A DNA stretch of 64,000 nucleotides, from NCBI GenBank assembly GCA_021234155.1, contig JAJEKV010000002.1, forward strand, positions 20,733,726 through 20,797,725, written 5' to 3'. A program made the translations under genes and the position numbers. Positions 42,980-55,020 of this stretch are shown here, one piece after another (position 1 is the first letter of the stretch; each line of letters begins with the position of its first letter). The notes below the pieces were generated by a model. The model was given only the letters and a program-made list of their open reading frames with translations. It did no database searches and was not told the DNA's origin. The stretch comes from Isoetes taiwanensis. Lineage: Eukaryota; Streptophyta; Lycopodiopsida; Isoetales; Isoetaceae.

Positions 42980-43680
42980 AATGGTCTTGGTTGACCAACA
43001 TCAAGCTCTGGCCATGACCCTAGCAATGGATAACTAATTGTCTAGTAAAGATTAGAGAGAGTTCCAATATTCAGCTTCCAGAAGTGGGAGAATTTTTTTT
43101 CTGCACTAGGGTCATAGAATAAATTAAATTATAGACTAGATTATTGTAAGAATTGAGTCAATGAACTTCCTAATAGAAATTGGAGTGAAAATTATGCATG
43201 GACCCCAAAAATCCACTAGAAATTGGCCCGAAGAATCGCCTGATTCAGAGTTCCCAGTGAAAATTGGTGGGAAATACAAAAGGCAGCCCATAACTACTGA
43301 AAACCAAAAATTAATTTTTTGTAGTGGGCCATCATTAATAAGGGTGGCTATACTAAATTTTCTCCAACTATCCCAAATTTTGAATTTGGCCCACACATGT
43401 GGCGCAAATTTGCCTCCTCTGTATAGTATCATTTTCCTCAGATTTGCTAAAATTACCTTTTTTGGCTTTCATTCACATTAGGGGAACTGTAAGGGATCAT
43501 TGTCCAATTCATGTTCTGTGGCTCCAAAGCATGGGCTGGGTCCAGAAAATTGGCTTGACTTCAAACCTCTGCTCAGACCCTTCCGATTTCAAGAAATCTT
43601 TTAAAAGGCTGCAAAAATAGAAAGCATGCGAAGAATAGAAAGGCTGAGTAGGGAGCGCATCTCTGATATTCGGCTGATGG
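42980..43680. other. No recognisable gene
   Basis: AT-rich leader-like sequence after the primer site; short open frames at 43161-43481 and 43399-43620 lack recognisable protein features. Confidence 0.4.
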
Positions 43681-44254
43681 CCGCAAGGCAGTGGGATAAG
43701 CTAGCTAGTCTCTACAAGGTTAGTCTAGTATGGACCTTAAACAAAGTAATAAAAAAACAATGGGACTATGGTAGGTGGCAGTAGGATGGTGAGGCTAAAA
43801 AGCCATGCCCTTAAAGTTGCCCCTAGGACCTAGACTTCCTAAGGCGGGATTAAATCCTGCCTACAAAGTGTGCATGTAAGGCAAAAGTTTTGCCCAACGG
43901 ATGTGTGGTGAGTTGGTATAGGCCTAGTAATGCCAAAATAAATGTACATTTGGTCATGGGTTCAAACTTTGCCAATGTTATTTATATTTGGAAGTTGGTT
44001 ACTAGGGGTATACGATGATGATCCCCGACGTGGTAGAACTTAAAAGCCTATACGTGTCCTCCACTTTGGCTGCCGCAAGGCAGTGGGATAAGCTAGCTAG
44101 TCTGTACAAGATTAGTCTAGTATGGACCTTAAACAAAGTAATAAAAAAACAATGGGACTATGGTAGGTGGCACTAGGATGGTGAGGCTAAAAAGCCATGC
44201 CCCTAGAGTTGCCCCTAGACCTAGACTTTCTAAGGCGGGATTAAATCCTGCCTA
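43681..44254. repeat. Direct repeat, two copies of about 183 bp, 392 bp apart
   Basis: 43681-43863 and 44073-44254 are about 95 percent alike (CCGCAAGGCAGTGGGATAAG through GGCGGGATTAAATCCTGCCT). The repeat ends with the small palindrome AGGCGGGATTAAATCCTGCC. The copies could be ends of a small element or a local duplication. Confidence 0.8.
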
Positions 44255-44284
44255 TAGGCAAAGCTTAAGAAAAAAGATTTGTGT

Positions 44285-44473
44285 CTATGCGCGTATAGGG
44301 AAAGCTTAAAAAAAAAAAGCTTTGTGTCTATGCGCGCATAGGGAAAGCTCAAGAAAAAAAGCTTTGTGTCTATGCGCGCATAGGGAAAGCTTAAGAAAAA
44401 AAGCTTTGTCTATGCGCGCATAGGCAAAGCAAGGACAAGCACTAAAAAAACCATTGTTTCCATGCGAGCATAG
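44285..44473. repeat. Five copies of the CTATGCGCGCATAG palindrome
   Basis: Units start at 44285, 44328, 44370, 44410 and 44460 (first and last imperfect), with GGGAAAGCTTAAGAAAAAAA and GCTTTGTG strings between. Spacing is 40-50 bp. This is the left flank of the transposase-like gene. Confidence 0.9.
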
Positions 44474-45002
44474 ACAAATCCAATCAGAGAAAGGCCAGAA
44501 ATACTTAAGAAATTGACATTTTTAATCGTTTTGGAGGCAGCTTAATTAAGCAAATAATGCACAAAAAAATTTAAAAGTGAACATAATAAGTAGCAGCTAA
44601 GATCTTGACGTACCTTCCACCTGCCATTTGTCGCGTGTCTATGCAGCTTCTTATAGAGATCGATAGGTAAAAAAAGTGAAGTGAGTGTGAAGGCGGAGGT
44701 CGAGCGCCCAGGAGCTTCGGTCTGTATGCAGAAATGTGCGCCCTTTTTCCCTATTTATTGTCTACGTTAGTACTTGGATATTTTCTATGAGATTTTGCAT
44801 GAAGACTGTAGCGTGTCATTTCATGCAGTCCTTTATGGAGTGTCAAGCCCACACAAAGTCCCTTCGTATTTCCCGCTCTTCCTTTACAGTTGTTTATCAT
44901 ATCTTGTCTCCCTTCGTTTGAGCTACAGACTTTATTATTACGTCTTCCCTGTGCTCAAGTAGGTAACATGCTTATCTCTCACAGTAATTTATGATATCTT
45001 GT

Positions 45003-45057
45003 CTATGCGCGCATGGGCAACGAGAGTTCATCTTACACCCGGGCTATGCGCGCATAG
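45003..45057. repeat. Two copies of the CTATGCGCGCATAG palindrome
   Basis: Units at 45003 (one mismatch) and 45044 (perfect), 41 bp apart. Confidence 0.9.
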
Positions 45058-45321
45058 GCAAGCTGCTATTAATACTATTTTAATTAGTTAGTGTACTTCC
45101 TTACTTAGTACATGCACAGTAGGTGTGGTGCATGTCTGTTTCTGAGTACAGGTCTTTGTCCACTTGCAGCATGGATGGCAGCCACTCAAGAAAAAGTTTT
45201 TTATCTCCGCCTGCGAATCTTTCATTATTGCCTAAGGGGGGTACAGCACACCCACACAAAGCAGTGAAGACGAAGATTTACGTGATAGTCCATCTTTGTT
45301 TCTCCGTCGCCATTAGAGTTA

Positions 45322-45687
45322 ATGCACGGGTCTACCTCCTTTCAAACTCCTTCACCGACACACGTTCTACAGCGTTCCTCTGTGTTTAGAACACAATCTT
45401 CCTCACTCCGACAAGACGTTTCCTCGGCCTCACCTACTCACACGACCCACTCAATTTTTGAAACTCCTTCACCTCTACAGGAATTGCACCGTTCCTTGCA
45501 AAATATAATTGATTCTATAGAGAGACCTCTTCAGCGTGAAAAAGGCCCCTCGTTAACCCAAAGGGTCGCTGAGGATGACCTACAAATGTTAAGGAGGAAG
45601 TCTAGAACATTGTTTCCATGTTCCTCGATTGAGAGTGAGAAGGTTAACGACACGACTATTGAAGACGAGCCCTGTTTGTACTCGTAA
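45322..45687 (+). pseudogene. N-terminal part of the transposase-like gene (tentative)
   Basis: A 121-codon frame rich in Ser, Thr, Pro and charged residues (QSSSLRQDVSSASPTHTTHS, LTQRVAEDDLQMLRRKSRTL, EKVNDTTIEDEPCLYS). No domain is recognised. It precedes the transposase-like exons by 230 bp and has the disordered composition common at the N-termini of such proteins, so it may be its first exon. Confidence 0.35.
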
Positions 45688-45914
45688 AGACCTATCATGG
45701 GCTCCGGCCGAACAACAGCCCCCCATGAGCTTTTCGACTCGAGAGAAATCCATACAGCGGTGCAAAGAAATTTAAGAGGGACCCTACAGTAAGGGCATTT
45801 AGGACAGTTTTGCGAAATCGGTTAATGGGACTAACTTACATGAGGCGACTAAAGGCGGCCGGCTTGTTGTCACTTCCCTTTTTAGGTCCTTAAGGCAAAA
45901 CAAGACAATCCTTC

Positions 45915-47763
45915 TTGTCAATGTCTAAAGGTGACCGGGAATCCTACCTTGCATATCACGTGAGGCCTGAACGAGGCAACAGTTTTTCATACTACGTGTT
46001 GAACGTAACTGTTTGCCAGCTGGCTTTCAAAAGAATACATGCCATTGGAAGTCGTCTAATGTCAAGGGTACAAAAATGGTTAGACAGAAATCCATGCATT
46101 GACGACTACTGTCACCCAAAGAAAGTAGTTGGTGTGCACTGCTTGGAAGCAAAAAGCATGGTTGGTGGGCTTCTTTGACTCAAAGCGTGGCGACTACCAA
46201 CAAAGTCACATTTCATCATCTTACGGACAAGATTACCAAGAAAGAAGTCTACATCATGTACAGAGATCTTTTCCAGTCTTCAAGTCAGTCGTTCATATCC
46301 TACTCTTACTTCTTAAGATTGTGGAAGCAAGAATTCAATCTTGCAAGAATCCCAAAAAGGCACCAGTTCTCGGTATGTTCTACCTGTTCTGTATGCGCTC
46401 GTAACACAGTTTAACTAGATTTGTCTTTTGTCTATGCGTGCATAGCACAGTTTATAAAGCAAGGACTCTGGTCTATGCGCGCATAGCGTGCTTCCTGTTT
46501 TCTGGTCGCTTGTCTATGCGCGCATAGCATGCTTCCTGTTTTCTGGTCGCTTGTCTATGCGCGCATAGCAAGACTCTTTTATTCTCGTCGCTTGTCTATG
46601 CGCGCATAGCATGCTTCCTGTTTTCTGGTCGCTTGTCTATGCGCGCATAGCAAGCCTCTTTTATTCTGGTCGCTTGTCTATGCGCGCATAGCATGCTTTA
46701 TGTGCCCTGGTCGCTTGTCTATGCGCACATAGCGAGAAACCAAATACGTGTCATTGTGTCTATGTGCGCATAGCAAAGCAAGTGACTGTGATATTGACAA
46801 ATGTCTTTGGTTGCAGATCAAATAACTCAACAATTACAGGAACACAGAGAGGCTCAAGCCCTGGAAAGAAAGAAGCTTGCAAAACATAGAAAAAAAGCTT
46901 TGGAGAGGCCTCTTGAATACATGTCTGTGGTAGCAGATGGCATGGATTAAAAGAAGATGTCCCTTCCTCATTTTATAAATGTTCTAAAGATTTAGATGAA
47001 GCTGACTTCTTGAAGTTGCATCTAGTTGCTGCTTTAGTTTTCTAGGTCGTGGTTAAGTGCAGAGTATTTTTGACGTACCCAAATATACACAGTGATCCTA
47101 ATCTCACGGTCACAATACTGAACAAGATTCTTCTGGCAACGGAGAAGTTGCCTTCAGTGCTCTACATACAGCTAGACAATACGGGAAAACAAAAATCAAG
47201 TTCTATTTGCCTACTGTGCAATGCTGGTCCAATTAGGTATCTTCCGAAAGGTCAAGATTGGCTTCTTACTTGTTGGCCACACGCATGATCAAATAGACCA
47301 AATGTTGATCGATTTTTACTCGTAAGGTTGCGCGGGGAAAAAGGCATTTTGTCTGTACTCTTTGTGCAGTGTGATCGAGAAAGCCTACAATCCAACTCCA
47401 GTTGTCGAAGTGCTTAGCGAGACTTGTGATTTTCGTGAATTTGTTTTCCAACGACAGTCTGACACAGGTCCTGCTATTCACAAGTTGAATAATTTGACCT
47501 TTCAGCATCATGTGAAGTTCTTTCTCAGAGAAGGTAATGCAATTCTTCAAGGAAAGTACTTTGTAACTTCTGCATCCTGGCTTCCAGAGGCAGGGTTACA
47601 ATTCTTGAGACGTGTTCCTGAAGTTAAGGAAATGAGAAGAGCCATTCAGCAGCCACTGAAGAGTGCCATAGACAACATGAGAAGAACAAAGACAAGAATC
47701 CTCTTGTCTCACTATCCAGTGGAAAAAAGCATAAGCTCGTGTTTTAAGTACTTTAATGAGGAA
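45915..47763 (+). pseudogene. Transposase-like gene with DNxxxxNKN and GHTHDQID motifs, N-terminal and central part
   Basis: Exon 1 (45915-46411, one frameshift near 46175): VRPERGNSFSYYVLNVTVCQ, KKVVGVHCLEAKSMVGG, KITKKEVYIMYRDLFQ, then LARIPKRHQFSVCSTC, the F..IPK..RFS.C..C zinc-like box. An intron (46412-46818) carries the palindrome array. Exon 2, after GGTTGCAG: REAQALERKKLAKHRKKALE, MSVVADGMD followed by TAA for the expected Gln, DLDEADFLKLHLV, LPSVLYIQLDNTGKQ, NKNQVLFAYCAMLVQLGIF and FLLVGHTHDQIDQM near 47275. This pattern is that of an uncharacterised protein family of animals and plants (I recall the label DUF7869, unverified), thought to be transposon-derived. Element C enters after KYFNEE at 47763, and the frame resumes at 58837. 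Several stops make it inactive. Confidence 0.7.
46432..46773. repeat. Nine-copy, 41-bp-period array centred on CTATGCGCGCATAG
   Basis: Palindromes start at 46432, 46473, 46514, 46555, 46596, 46637, 46678, 46719 and 46760: every step is exactly 41 bp. The 27-base spacers are related and partly alternate between CATGCTTCCTGTTTTCTGG and CAAGxCTCTTTTATTCTGG types, suggesting an 82-bp higher-order unit. The end units are less perfect. The array lies in an intron of the transposase-like gene. Confidence 0.95.
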
Positions 47764-48356
47764 TGTTTGGGGTCTGGGTTCGGGAACTCCTGGAAGACAG
47801 CCCTCTGTGAGGACCCGTGGATCTAACAGGAGAGTCCGGGGGACTATGTCACGCGGGATTTGCAAGAAGAGAAGAAAAAGAAGGAAACAGAACAAATGAG
47901 AGAAGGATGATAAGCTTCCTTGATATCAATGATGAAAATACATGAGCTCTCGCAATAGAGAGAAAACTGAAAGGAGACAAGACTCAAAACTCATCTAAAA
48001 ACTTATGTGCTAACTCTACTCATATATATAGTACAATGGCCTTGGGCCCAATATAGACACTCGACTGATCTCGGTGCCGACTCACGGAAGGAGGCCTGAT
48101 TCTTGAGGAATGTTGGCGGTGCCTCTTGAAGTGCCTAGAATCACTTTGGCCAGACGGCCTTGTGGCGGTGGCGGGCCGTCACTTGTCAGCGGCGCCTCTT
48201 GTAAAATGACCCACGGGCTTTGGCCTGCGTGGTCTGCTGCTTGGTCTTCGAGGAGCCTTGGATGTCCGACCGCGGGGCCCGAGGATCCTTGAGCTTGACA
48301 CAGTGCTGTCGTATGCATGAATAGTCCTGTACCAGAGGAGGCCGCAGGGACTAACA
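47764..48356 (-). repeat. Element C 3' LTR
   Basis: 593 bp with TG...CA termini; on the minus strand the polypurine tract TGGTGGGGGAG (about 48357-48367) precedes it. TATA-like CATATATATAG near 48020. Confidence 0.9.
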
Positions 48357-48369
48357 CTCCCCCACCAAA

Positions 48370-51329
48370 GCGACACTCCGAGTGAAGAAAAGGAGGAAGC
48401 GTTTGAGGGCGGGGAAGCGCATGTTCGAAAGTGATCCTCACGGGGGTGAGGGCGGGCACCATTATATAGTGCGGCTTATGAGATCTGGTGTGATTGAAGA
48501 GCTTGAGGAGTGTTTTGGCCAAGGGCAGGATCGGCATCAATAAAGCGAGGCGTACCATGTCTTCAAAGAGGCGTGGGCGTCACGAGGAAATGTCGCGACA
48601 TTCCATGAGGAGGCAGTCCCGAAGGCCAAAACGCGACAGCGGCATTCGGATTGCGGATGAAAAATGGGGACGACCGTTGCCGATTTAAGGAGCTTAGCAA
48701 AATGCATTTGAGAGCAGCGCAAAATCTGCTTGAAGATGGGCCGAAGGATCGGTGAGGTGGAGGCGTGCAAAGAAGGTGTTGAGACCATGAAGCGCATCCG
48801 CGGGCTGTTGCCAACCACGCTCATTAGCAATGTAGATCAATTGGTGGTGTTGTCAGTGGCACCTTCTTCCCAATGTGGCGGCGAACAAAGCGTGGATCCC
48901 ACAGGAGATCCGTCGAGATCGAGGTGGTGTCCGGCGCGCATGACCATCCATGACCTTGGTCCAAAAAGGAAGGCGCCAATCGAAGTCGAGGGAACACGGG
49001 GGCGTGGAGGTGCGCCCGAGGGAAGCATAGGGAGAAGGAACCATGCAGGGGGCGTGGGTTCTTGGCGGTCTCCACGAATTGGCCCGACAAGATCTGGATC
49101 AAGTGCGACACCAACGATCCCAAAGAGAAGAAGAGGTGAGAGTTGACGGGGAGGGCTATCCCATCCCGTGGGGACCATCTTGCTATCCAACGAGCTTATG
49201 GCTGATTGTAACCGGCGAGGTGCTGCATATAAATTTGTGCATAGGGAAGATCCCGGGATGTCCTAGATACTTCACGATTTGTTCTTGGCGCTTCCGCTTA
49301 CGCGAGGAGAGATAAATGATTTGCAAGCTTCAGGCATGTACTCGATGAAGAGTTTGGTTACGGCGGGGATCCGCCCAAGATATGGATTGTTATCTGAAGC
49401 ACCCATTACCGTAGTAGGGTCACCACGGAAAAGGCTGGCGTGGCCCATTTCCAAAGTGTTCTGTGTATCACCCGGATAGAAATCATGAAATATGTAAGCC
49501 ATGGGCTGAACCACTCGAAGGTGATAAAGTGCGGATCGGCCGCGGTGGATGAGATCAAAAGGCGACAAAGGGGCCGCAGCACAACCCTTTGTCTTCAATG
49601 GAGAGTTCGGCCAAATCCGAAGAAAATACTGCAGCGCTTTCGGGGAATATCCACGGGGCCATCGGCCGCATGCCCGCCGAAAGGAAGAGGTGGCGTCGAG
49701 CAACCACATAATCGTGATAGGGGAGGAGGCGGGAAGTCAGCGGGCATTACGTGAAGAATGGCGGTATGGGCGTCAAGTTTTGCTTGAGCCTCATCGTGAC
49801 CCCGAATAACTGCTGCGTTTGTTGTTCGATATCCGCGGATCCGGTTGTCCCTTTTTCGGCGGCAAAGCGTGGCCGGGTCCGCGGACCCGTTCGAGAAGGG
49901 TTGACCTGGGAGGAAGATTTCCCGGTGTATTGAGGCGAAGCCGCGGCAATCTCCGGCGTCATCCGGTATCTTACGTTTTACGCACCTCGTAAAGCTGATC
50001 TTGAAGAGGTGGTGAGAGGATGCATTGTAGAAAGCTGAGCCGTCAAGGAGGCGACTTGGCGTCGGGCTGAAAAGATTTTGAACGAGTGCTGAAATTTTCA
50101 CCACGAGTTCGAATTACAAGGCATTGAGTTTAGCAATATCTGCGTCCTTGGTATTTTCGGGGAGGCGGCTTTGGACTTGTTGTGCTCCAATAAAGTCTGA
50201 ATTTCGGCTGGAGCTGAGCTTTGTTGATCTTCGAGTTGGCTGACTTGAGCTTGTGTACTTTTGAGATCTGCATGAGCACGTAAAGAGCTTCATGCTTGTC
50301 TTGAAGTTTGGCCTCAAAGTTGCAACTTGGGCGATTCGCGGCTTGAAGGTCTGGTGTACGCATCGGAGGCCTCTAGTGCCCGTTGAACCCAGCTCATAAA
50401 GCGTCTTGGGATTCTTGTAACTTGAGAGCAGCGGCTTGAGCATCCTGGCGATCTTGATACAACAAGTGGCGAGGGGTGTTGTGGTGGTGGAGGTTCTTTG
50501 TTGCACTGGTTTGGGATGTTTGGGAAAAATGGTGTGAAGTGGATGGTGTAGCGGAGGAGGAGAGCGGTGACATGGGTGTGGCTGTGGACATGACCCGATG
50601 GAAACGGGGCGTGAAGTGCCAACTTGGTGAGTGATTGGGAAGGGGCGGAGAAAGTGGAATTATGAGAATTTGGTGGTGTGGGAGGAAGTAGTGCGGATGA
50701 GGGCTTGAAAGTGGCCTCCCACGAAACTTCAGAAATGGAAGTGGTACCCGAAGGCGGTCCATTTCTTGGAGAAAACGATAGAACATCATTTGGGGCCAAT
50801 CTATGTGGTGTTTGGAGTGTGTAGCGGTGAGGACCAGGTTATAGAAAGGCTTATTGATATGGGTGTTCTTGATAGAATACCCAAGGAATTTTCGCCACAG
50901 AAATTTGACAAAAGGTTTCGTGAGGCTTGTCGATATTGGTGGGGCGATGGACATTGGCATGATAGCGGGTGCACCAAACTCGTGACATCGATATCTGTAT
51001 AGCGGAACCATGATACACAAAGGGTGTGCAAGGGAATATGAAATACCTCAGAAATCAAATGTTGAGTCAAGCGAAATAGTGGTGCCATCGACCCGGTGGT
51101 GTAACCTTGCGGTACGTGCGATATTGGCGATGAACCGCTTCAAGCTGGTCAGGATTTGGGCGGAAGTTCCATTTGAGAGAATTCGTAAAAAAGATGGTGT
51201 CGTTCGGCGACTTCTTTATTTGGGCCAACAAGGGCTTCCGCGGAAAGTGGGCGTCAAGAAGGATACTGATGCAAAAGGGCGGATCCTTGGGGCGGTAGCT
51301 TGAAGTGTAGAAAATCTTGGGGCAGCCAT
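48370..51329 (-). pseudogene. Element C third ORF
   Basis: Homologue of the A and B third ORFs. Starts MAAPRFSTLQATAPR at ATG 51329; recognisable pieces are KPFVKFLWRKFLGYSIKNTH (about 50930), IDWPQMMFYRFLQEMDRL, coiled-coil remnants at 50000-50500, VVQPMAYIFHDFYPGDTQN (about 49510), EYMPEACK and LPPFLHSECRFGG at the end. The frame is broken about every 100-300 bases, yet the domain order is kept. The frame at the end passes into the LTR (GTGLFMHTT), as in A. Confidence 0.75.
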
Positions 51330-51804
51330 GGAAATGATGTCGAGAAACGAAAGAGGATGCCAAAGGCGGAAGGCGAAAAAAGTCGAAACCACGGAGGACA
51401 AAGCGCAGAGGAAAGCGAAAAGGTTTGTTTTAGAGGCGCCTAAGCGGAGGCGAAGAGGTATGAAGAAGTGAAAGCTGGAACCGTGGATGGTGCCAGTGGC
51501 AAAAGATGCCAAGAAGGGTATTGAGAGGCAAAAAATTTGGCTAAGTCCCAAAAAGCGTAAAGGGAGAAGCAATGAGCGGTGAGGATGAGGCGTGAAAGAA
51601 AGATCGGATGTGACGGATGGCAAAAGGACACCCATTAATGTTCGACGGGCGTGAAAAGAAGGAATGGCATTCAATGCTGGCAACTTCGAAGTGGGATATC
51701 ATTAAAAGGAATGTGTCGGGAAGGTACCATGGCTAGATATGCGGCGGGAAAAGGATTCTCATTTTAGAAACATGCCTTGCATTGCAAACACGTTGGCGAT
51801 TTGT

Positions 51805-52165
51805 GTGATTGGTCCACGTCGACAAGGAGTGCCTCGATGGGCTATATAAGGCGAACCAGAGAGGAGCGAAGGCATCCGATGGCTCGGTATGGGCTCTTCG
51901 GCTTGAGCGAAAGCACCCACGATGCCCACTAAGCCGTCGAGTGGATCACTTGCAAGATGAATGAATTATGCGGATCTCTGGCGCTGCCACAACCGTGGGC
52001 ATTGAATGGGCGGCTGGGTGTGCGGGATGGCTGAACATCCCGACCGAAGACCAACGGGATGGAGGTGGTTCTGCACCTTATTTGGGATCGGGCGAGAACC
52101 TCTACCATCTCCTCGCATCACCTCGCGCTCCGAACCCAGGAGTAGAGGGTTTTTCCTCTTAGGAC
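51805..52165 (+). pseudogene. Element C antisense small gene with TATA box (relic)
   Basis: Plus strand: GATTGGTCCACGTCG (51808), GGGCTATATAAG (TATA 51842-51850), then a decayed frame with EWITCKMN, DLWRCHNRG, MGGW and GMAEHPDR spread over two phases to about 52150. The start codon region has changed. Same place and orientation as in A and B, which supports the antisense gene being an ancestral part of the family. Confidence 0.55.
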
Positions 52166-52319
52166 TTAGTAAATAGGGCTCTGAGCCCGTTTTTGTATAT
52201 AGGCGGTGCCCATAAGCGGAAATAGGCTGGGCTGCGCCCACATTTTTTAAAAAAATCTCCACTATAATATAATATACCACCTTTCTAGTCACTTTTACGT
52301 GGTGTTTGCTTCTTGAGGC

Positions 52320-55020
52320 TGTCTACGTGTGTTGATGTTCACTTTTACGTGTGATGAAATGCTTTGAGGCGAAAACCATTAACCAATGTAGGTAATGGAG
52401 TGCCATCTAACTTCGGCTAGTTGGAAAAGCGGCTTGGTCTAACCACTTGAACAATTTGATAAGGGCCAAGCCAGCGAAACTTGAGTTTACGGGAAAATTT
52501 TTGTACACGGAATCATAAAGAAGAACCAAATCTCCTTCTTTGAATGTTTTTGTCTTCAAGCGTTTGTCATGTAAAGATTTTTGCAAGCTGTTGTCCATGA
52601 AGAACACGAATATAAGCATCCCGCCGAAGTTCATCCAAGCTGTTCTAATTGATAGACCCGTTCTTTGAGTGCGGTGGTGGATTATGGCAGTAGCCGGTTG
52701 AAAGCGGAGTGTTGGAAGGATGTATTCAAAGCGGCATGAGAGCTTCGACCATAAACCAATTTAAAAGGAGTGTGACCGGTAGCAATCTTGAAACAAGTAT
52801 TGTAGGCCCAAAAGAACGATTAGGAAGTTTTGTCACGCCAATAAATGCGGGAAGCGTCACAAATTTTCTTGAGAATGGTGACCCGAGTTTTGTTGGTGCT
52901 ACGCCAACCCATTGCCTTGAGGATAGTAAGGTGTGCTCTTGTGATGATGTATCGGGGAGATAATCCGTCGGCTCCTTGATAGTATGATTGATGAAATGAA
53001 CACCACGGTCCGACCAGCTCAGGTAAGGGCGGCCCGAATCAGCGTGATAATTTGTTGATAGAGGACTCTAGGCTGTGCTTGCTGCGGTGTTATGCGGAAG
53101 TGCACAAGCTTCCGCCCATTTGGTGGCGTGGTCGGTGAGAACGAGAATGTATGTCGGGACGCGAGTGTGTGCAGCGGGGAGGATCTATAGGTCCCACAAA
53201 GTCCATTCCCCATTTCTTTGAAGGGAAGTGGCGTGGCGGCCGGCGTCAAAGAAAAGCGTCCGCGGGCGTGGGGCGTCCCCCGGCCCGGCAAAGCGTCTGC
53301 GCGTCTTGGCGTGGGCGTGAGCATCTTTGAAAAGCGTGGGCCAATAATACCGGCTAGAAGGATTTTCGCGTGCCATGGTGTCACCATGAAAATGACCACC
53401 CAGAGCCCTTGATGAGCTTCTCGAACAATGTATGCGGAACTTCATGAGGTAGAAACCTGGCGTCGAAGGATGGTGTCCTTACCCTTTTGTAGAGATGTCC
53501 AGGCAACCATGGTGTAGTCCGCGGACCTCTCGGAGAGAAATTGATGGCGGCAGGATTGTGCGCTTGGCGAAGAAAGGCGTCTCATCTTACGGTGGGAAGA
53601 GCACTGTGAGGGAATGCTGGCTGAAAATCATGGAACCAATGTGGTGTTCCGTGACTAAAAAAGTTGAGCATCGAGGAAAAGCGTCACGAGACCCGGTTGC
53701 GGGATCATCGTGTGGATCGTGAAAGATAATCCGGAACAACATGAGATTTACCCGGCCTTATGAGCGATTTCAAAAGAACAAATTCTTGGAAGAAAGGACA
53801 ACGAGCAATGCGGCCCGTGGGCGTGGACTTGTTGATCAAATAGAGGAGTGCTTGGTGGTCCACAAAGAACTTGATTTGACTGCCTTAAAAGGTAATGCGC
53901 GGGCGTTGGACCTGAGAAAATGACCCAAAGCTTCGCGCTCGTGGCGAGAATAGTTGCGCTTCAGAATTGAGTTTTTCGGTGGCGTAGCGATTTGGTTTGT
54001 CGATTAATGTGCGCATCATATTCTTGAAAAACAGCTCAATAGCAAGCGCCGAGACATCGACATGAGCGTGAAAGGGCTTGTCCCATTGAGGAGGAACAAG
54101 AACCGGTGCTGGTAAGCAAAAGCTTCAATTTGTTGGAAGCGGCTTCCGCTGGGAATTCAAGCCCGGTGGATTAGATCACCCGTGAGTTTATGAATGGGAT
54201 GCGCAATGGCTGCCGGTCCGGTATGAAGGTGGAGTAATAATTGACCTTTCGGGGAAAAGCGTGTCTCCTTGATATTGGCTGGTGCTTGAGCCTTGAGCAC
54301 ACAAGCCCGATTTTGGCGGGGATCGGTGGTGATTCTGCTGGCGACAACATGGCCTAATGAGAACACGAAGTGGCGCCAAAAGGTGCATTTTCGGGATTGA
54401 GACTAATGGGACTCATCACATTTACGGAAGGCGAGTTCAATTTATCAAATGGTCGACCATGGGCTGTGGCGAAGAAGTCATCTTGAAAAATTTGCAAGAA
54501 GGGATTTTCCTTCATGAAATCATGAAAAGCGAGAGCATGATGCGTTGAAAGCGTTGAAGGAGAGTTGGATAATCCAAAAGGAACCACCTTGTAGGCAAAA
54601 GTGCCCCACGGGGTGGTGAAAGTGGTCTTGAGTTGATCGAGTCTTTGATGGAGATCTGATTGTAGCGAGAAAAACCATCCATAAAGGGGTACATCTCATG
54701 TCCGGCCACTTCTTCGAAGGCAGTGCGTGAAGGGAAGTGGAAAATGATCCGCTCCGTGGCTGATTGAGTTTCCGATAGTCCACCACAGAGGCGGATCTTA
54801 CCATTGTGCTTAAGGGCAATGGCGATGGGGCTCACCCATTCAGAATGTTTGACCTCATAGATCAAACTGCGGCAAGGAGTTTGTCAATTTCGCCTTGGCG
54901 ATCCGCGGTAATTAGGGTTGAGCACATCTTGTCGTTGCTACACTGGTCGGTGCATCAGATTTGGTAGGAATGGTGAGTTCCCCCAAGCTTTTGTTGATTC
55001 CCCGAAGATCTTTGTAACTC
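52320..55020 (-). pseudogene. Element C RT, RNase H and integrase
   Basis: RT pieces LIYEVKHSEWVSPIAIALKH (about 54860), ALLPTRWFLLDYP and LQIFQDDF (about 54500); RNase H remnants at 53800-54130; integrase pieces GGHFHGDTMARE (about 53400) and NGLCGTY near 53190, and the C-terminal LHDKRLKTKTFKEGDLVLLY at 52560. Frameshifts occur throughout. TAGCAACGA lies at 54940-54932, as in A and B. Confidence 0.8.

Noticed and set aside
46432-46773. CRISPR-like array (regular repeats with spacers)
   Set aside because: Spacers are related to each other, the repeat is a 14-bp palindrome, the genome is a plant's and there are no cas genes; it is a tandem repeat.
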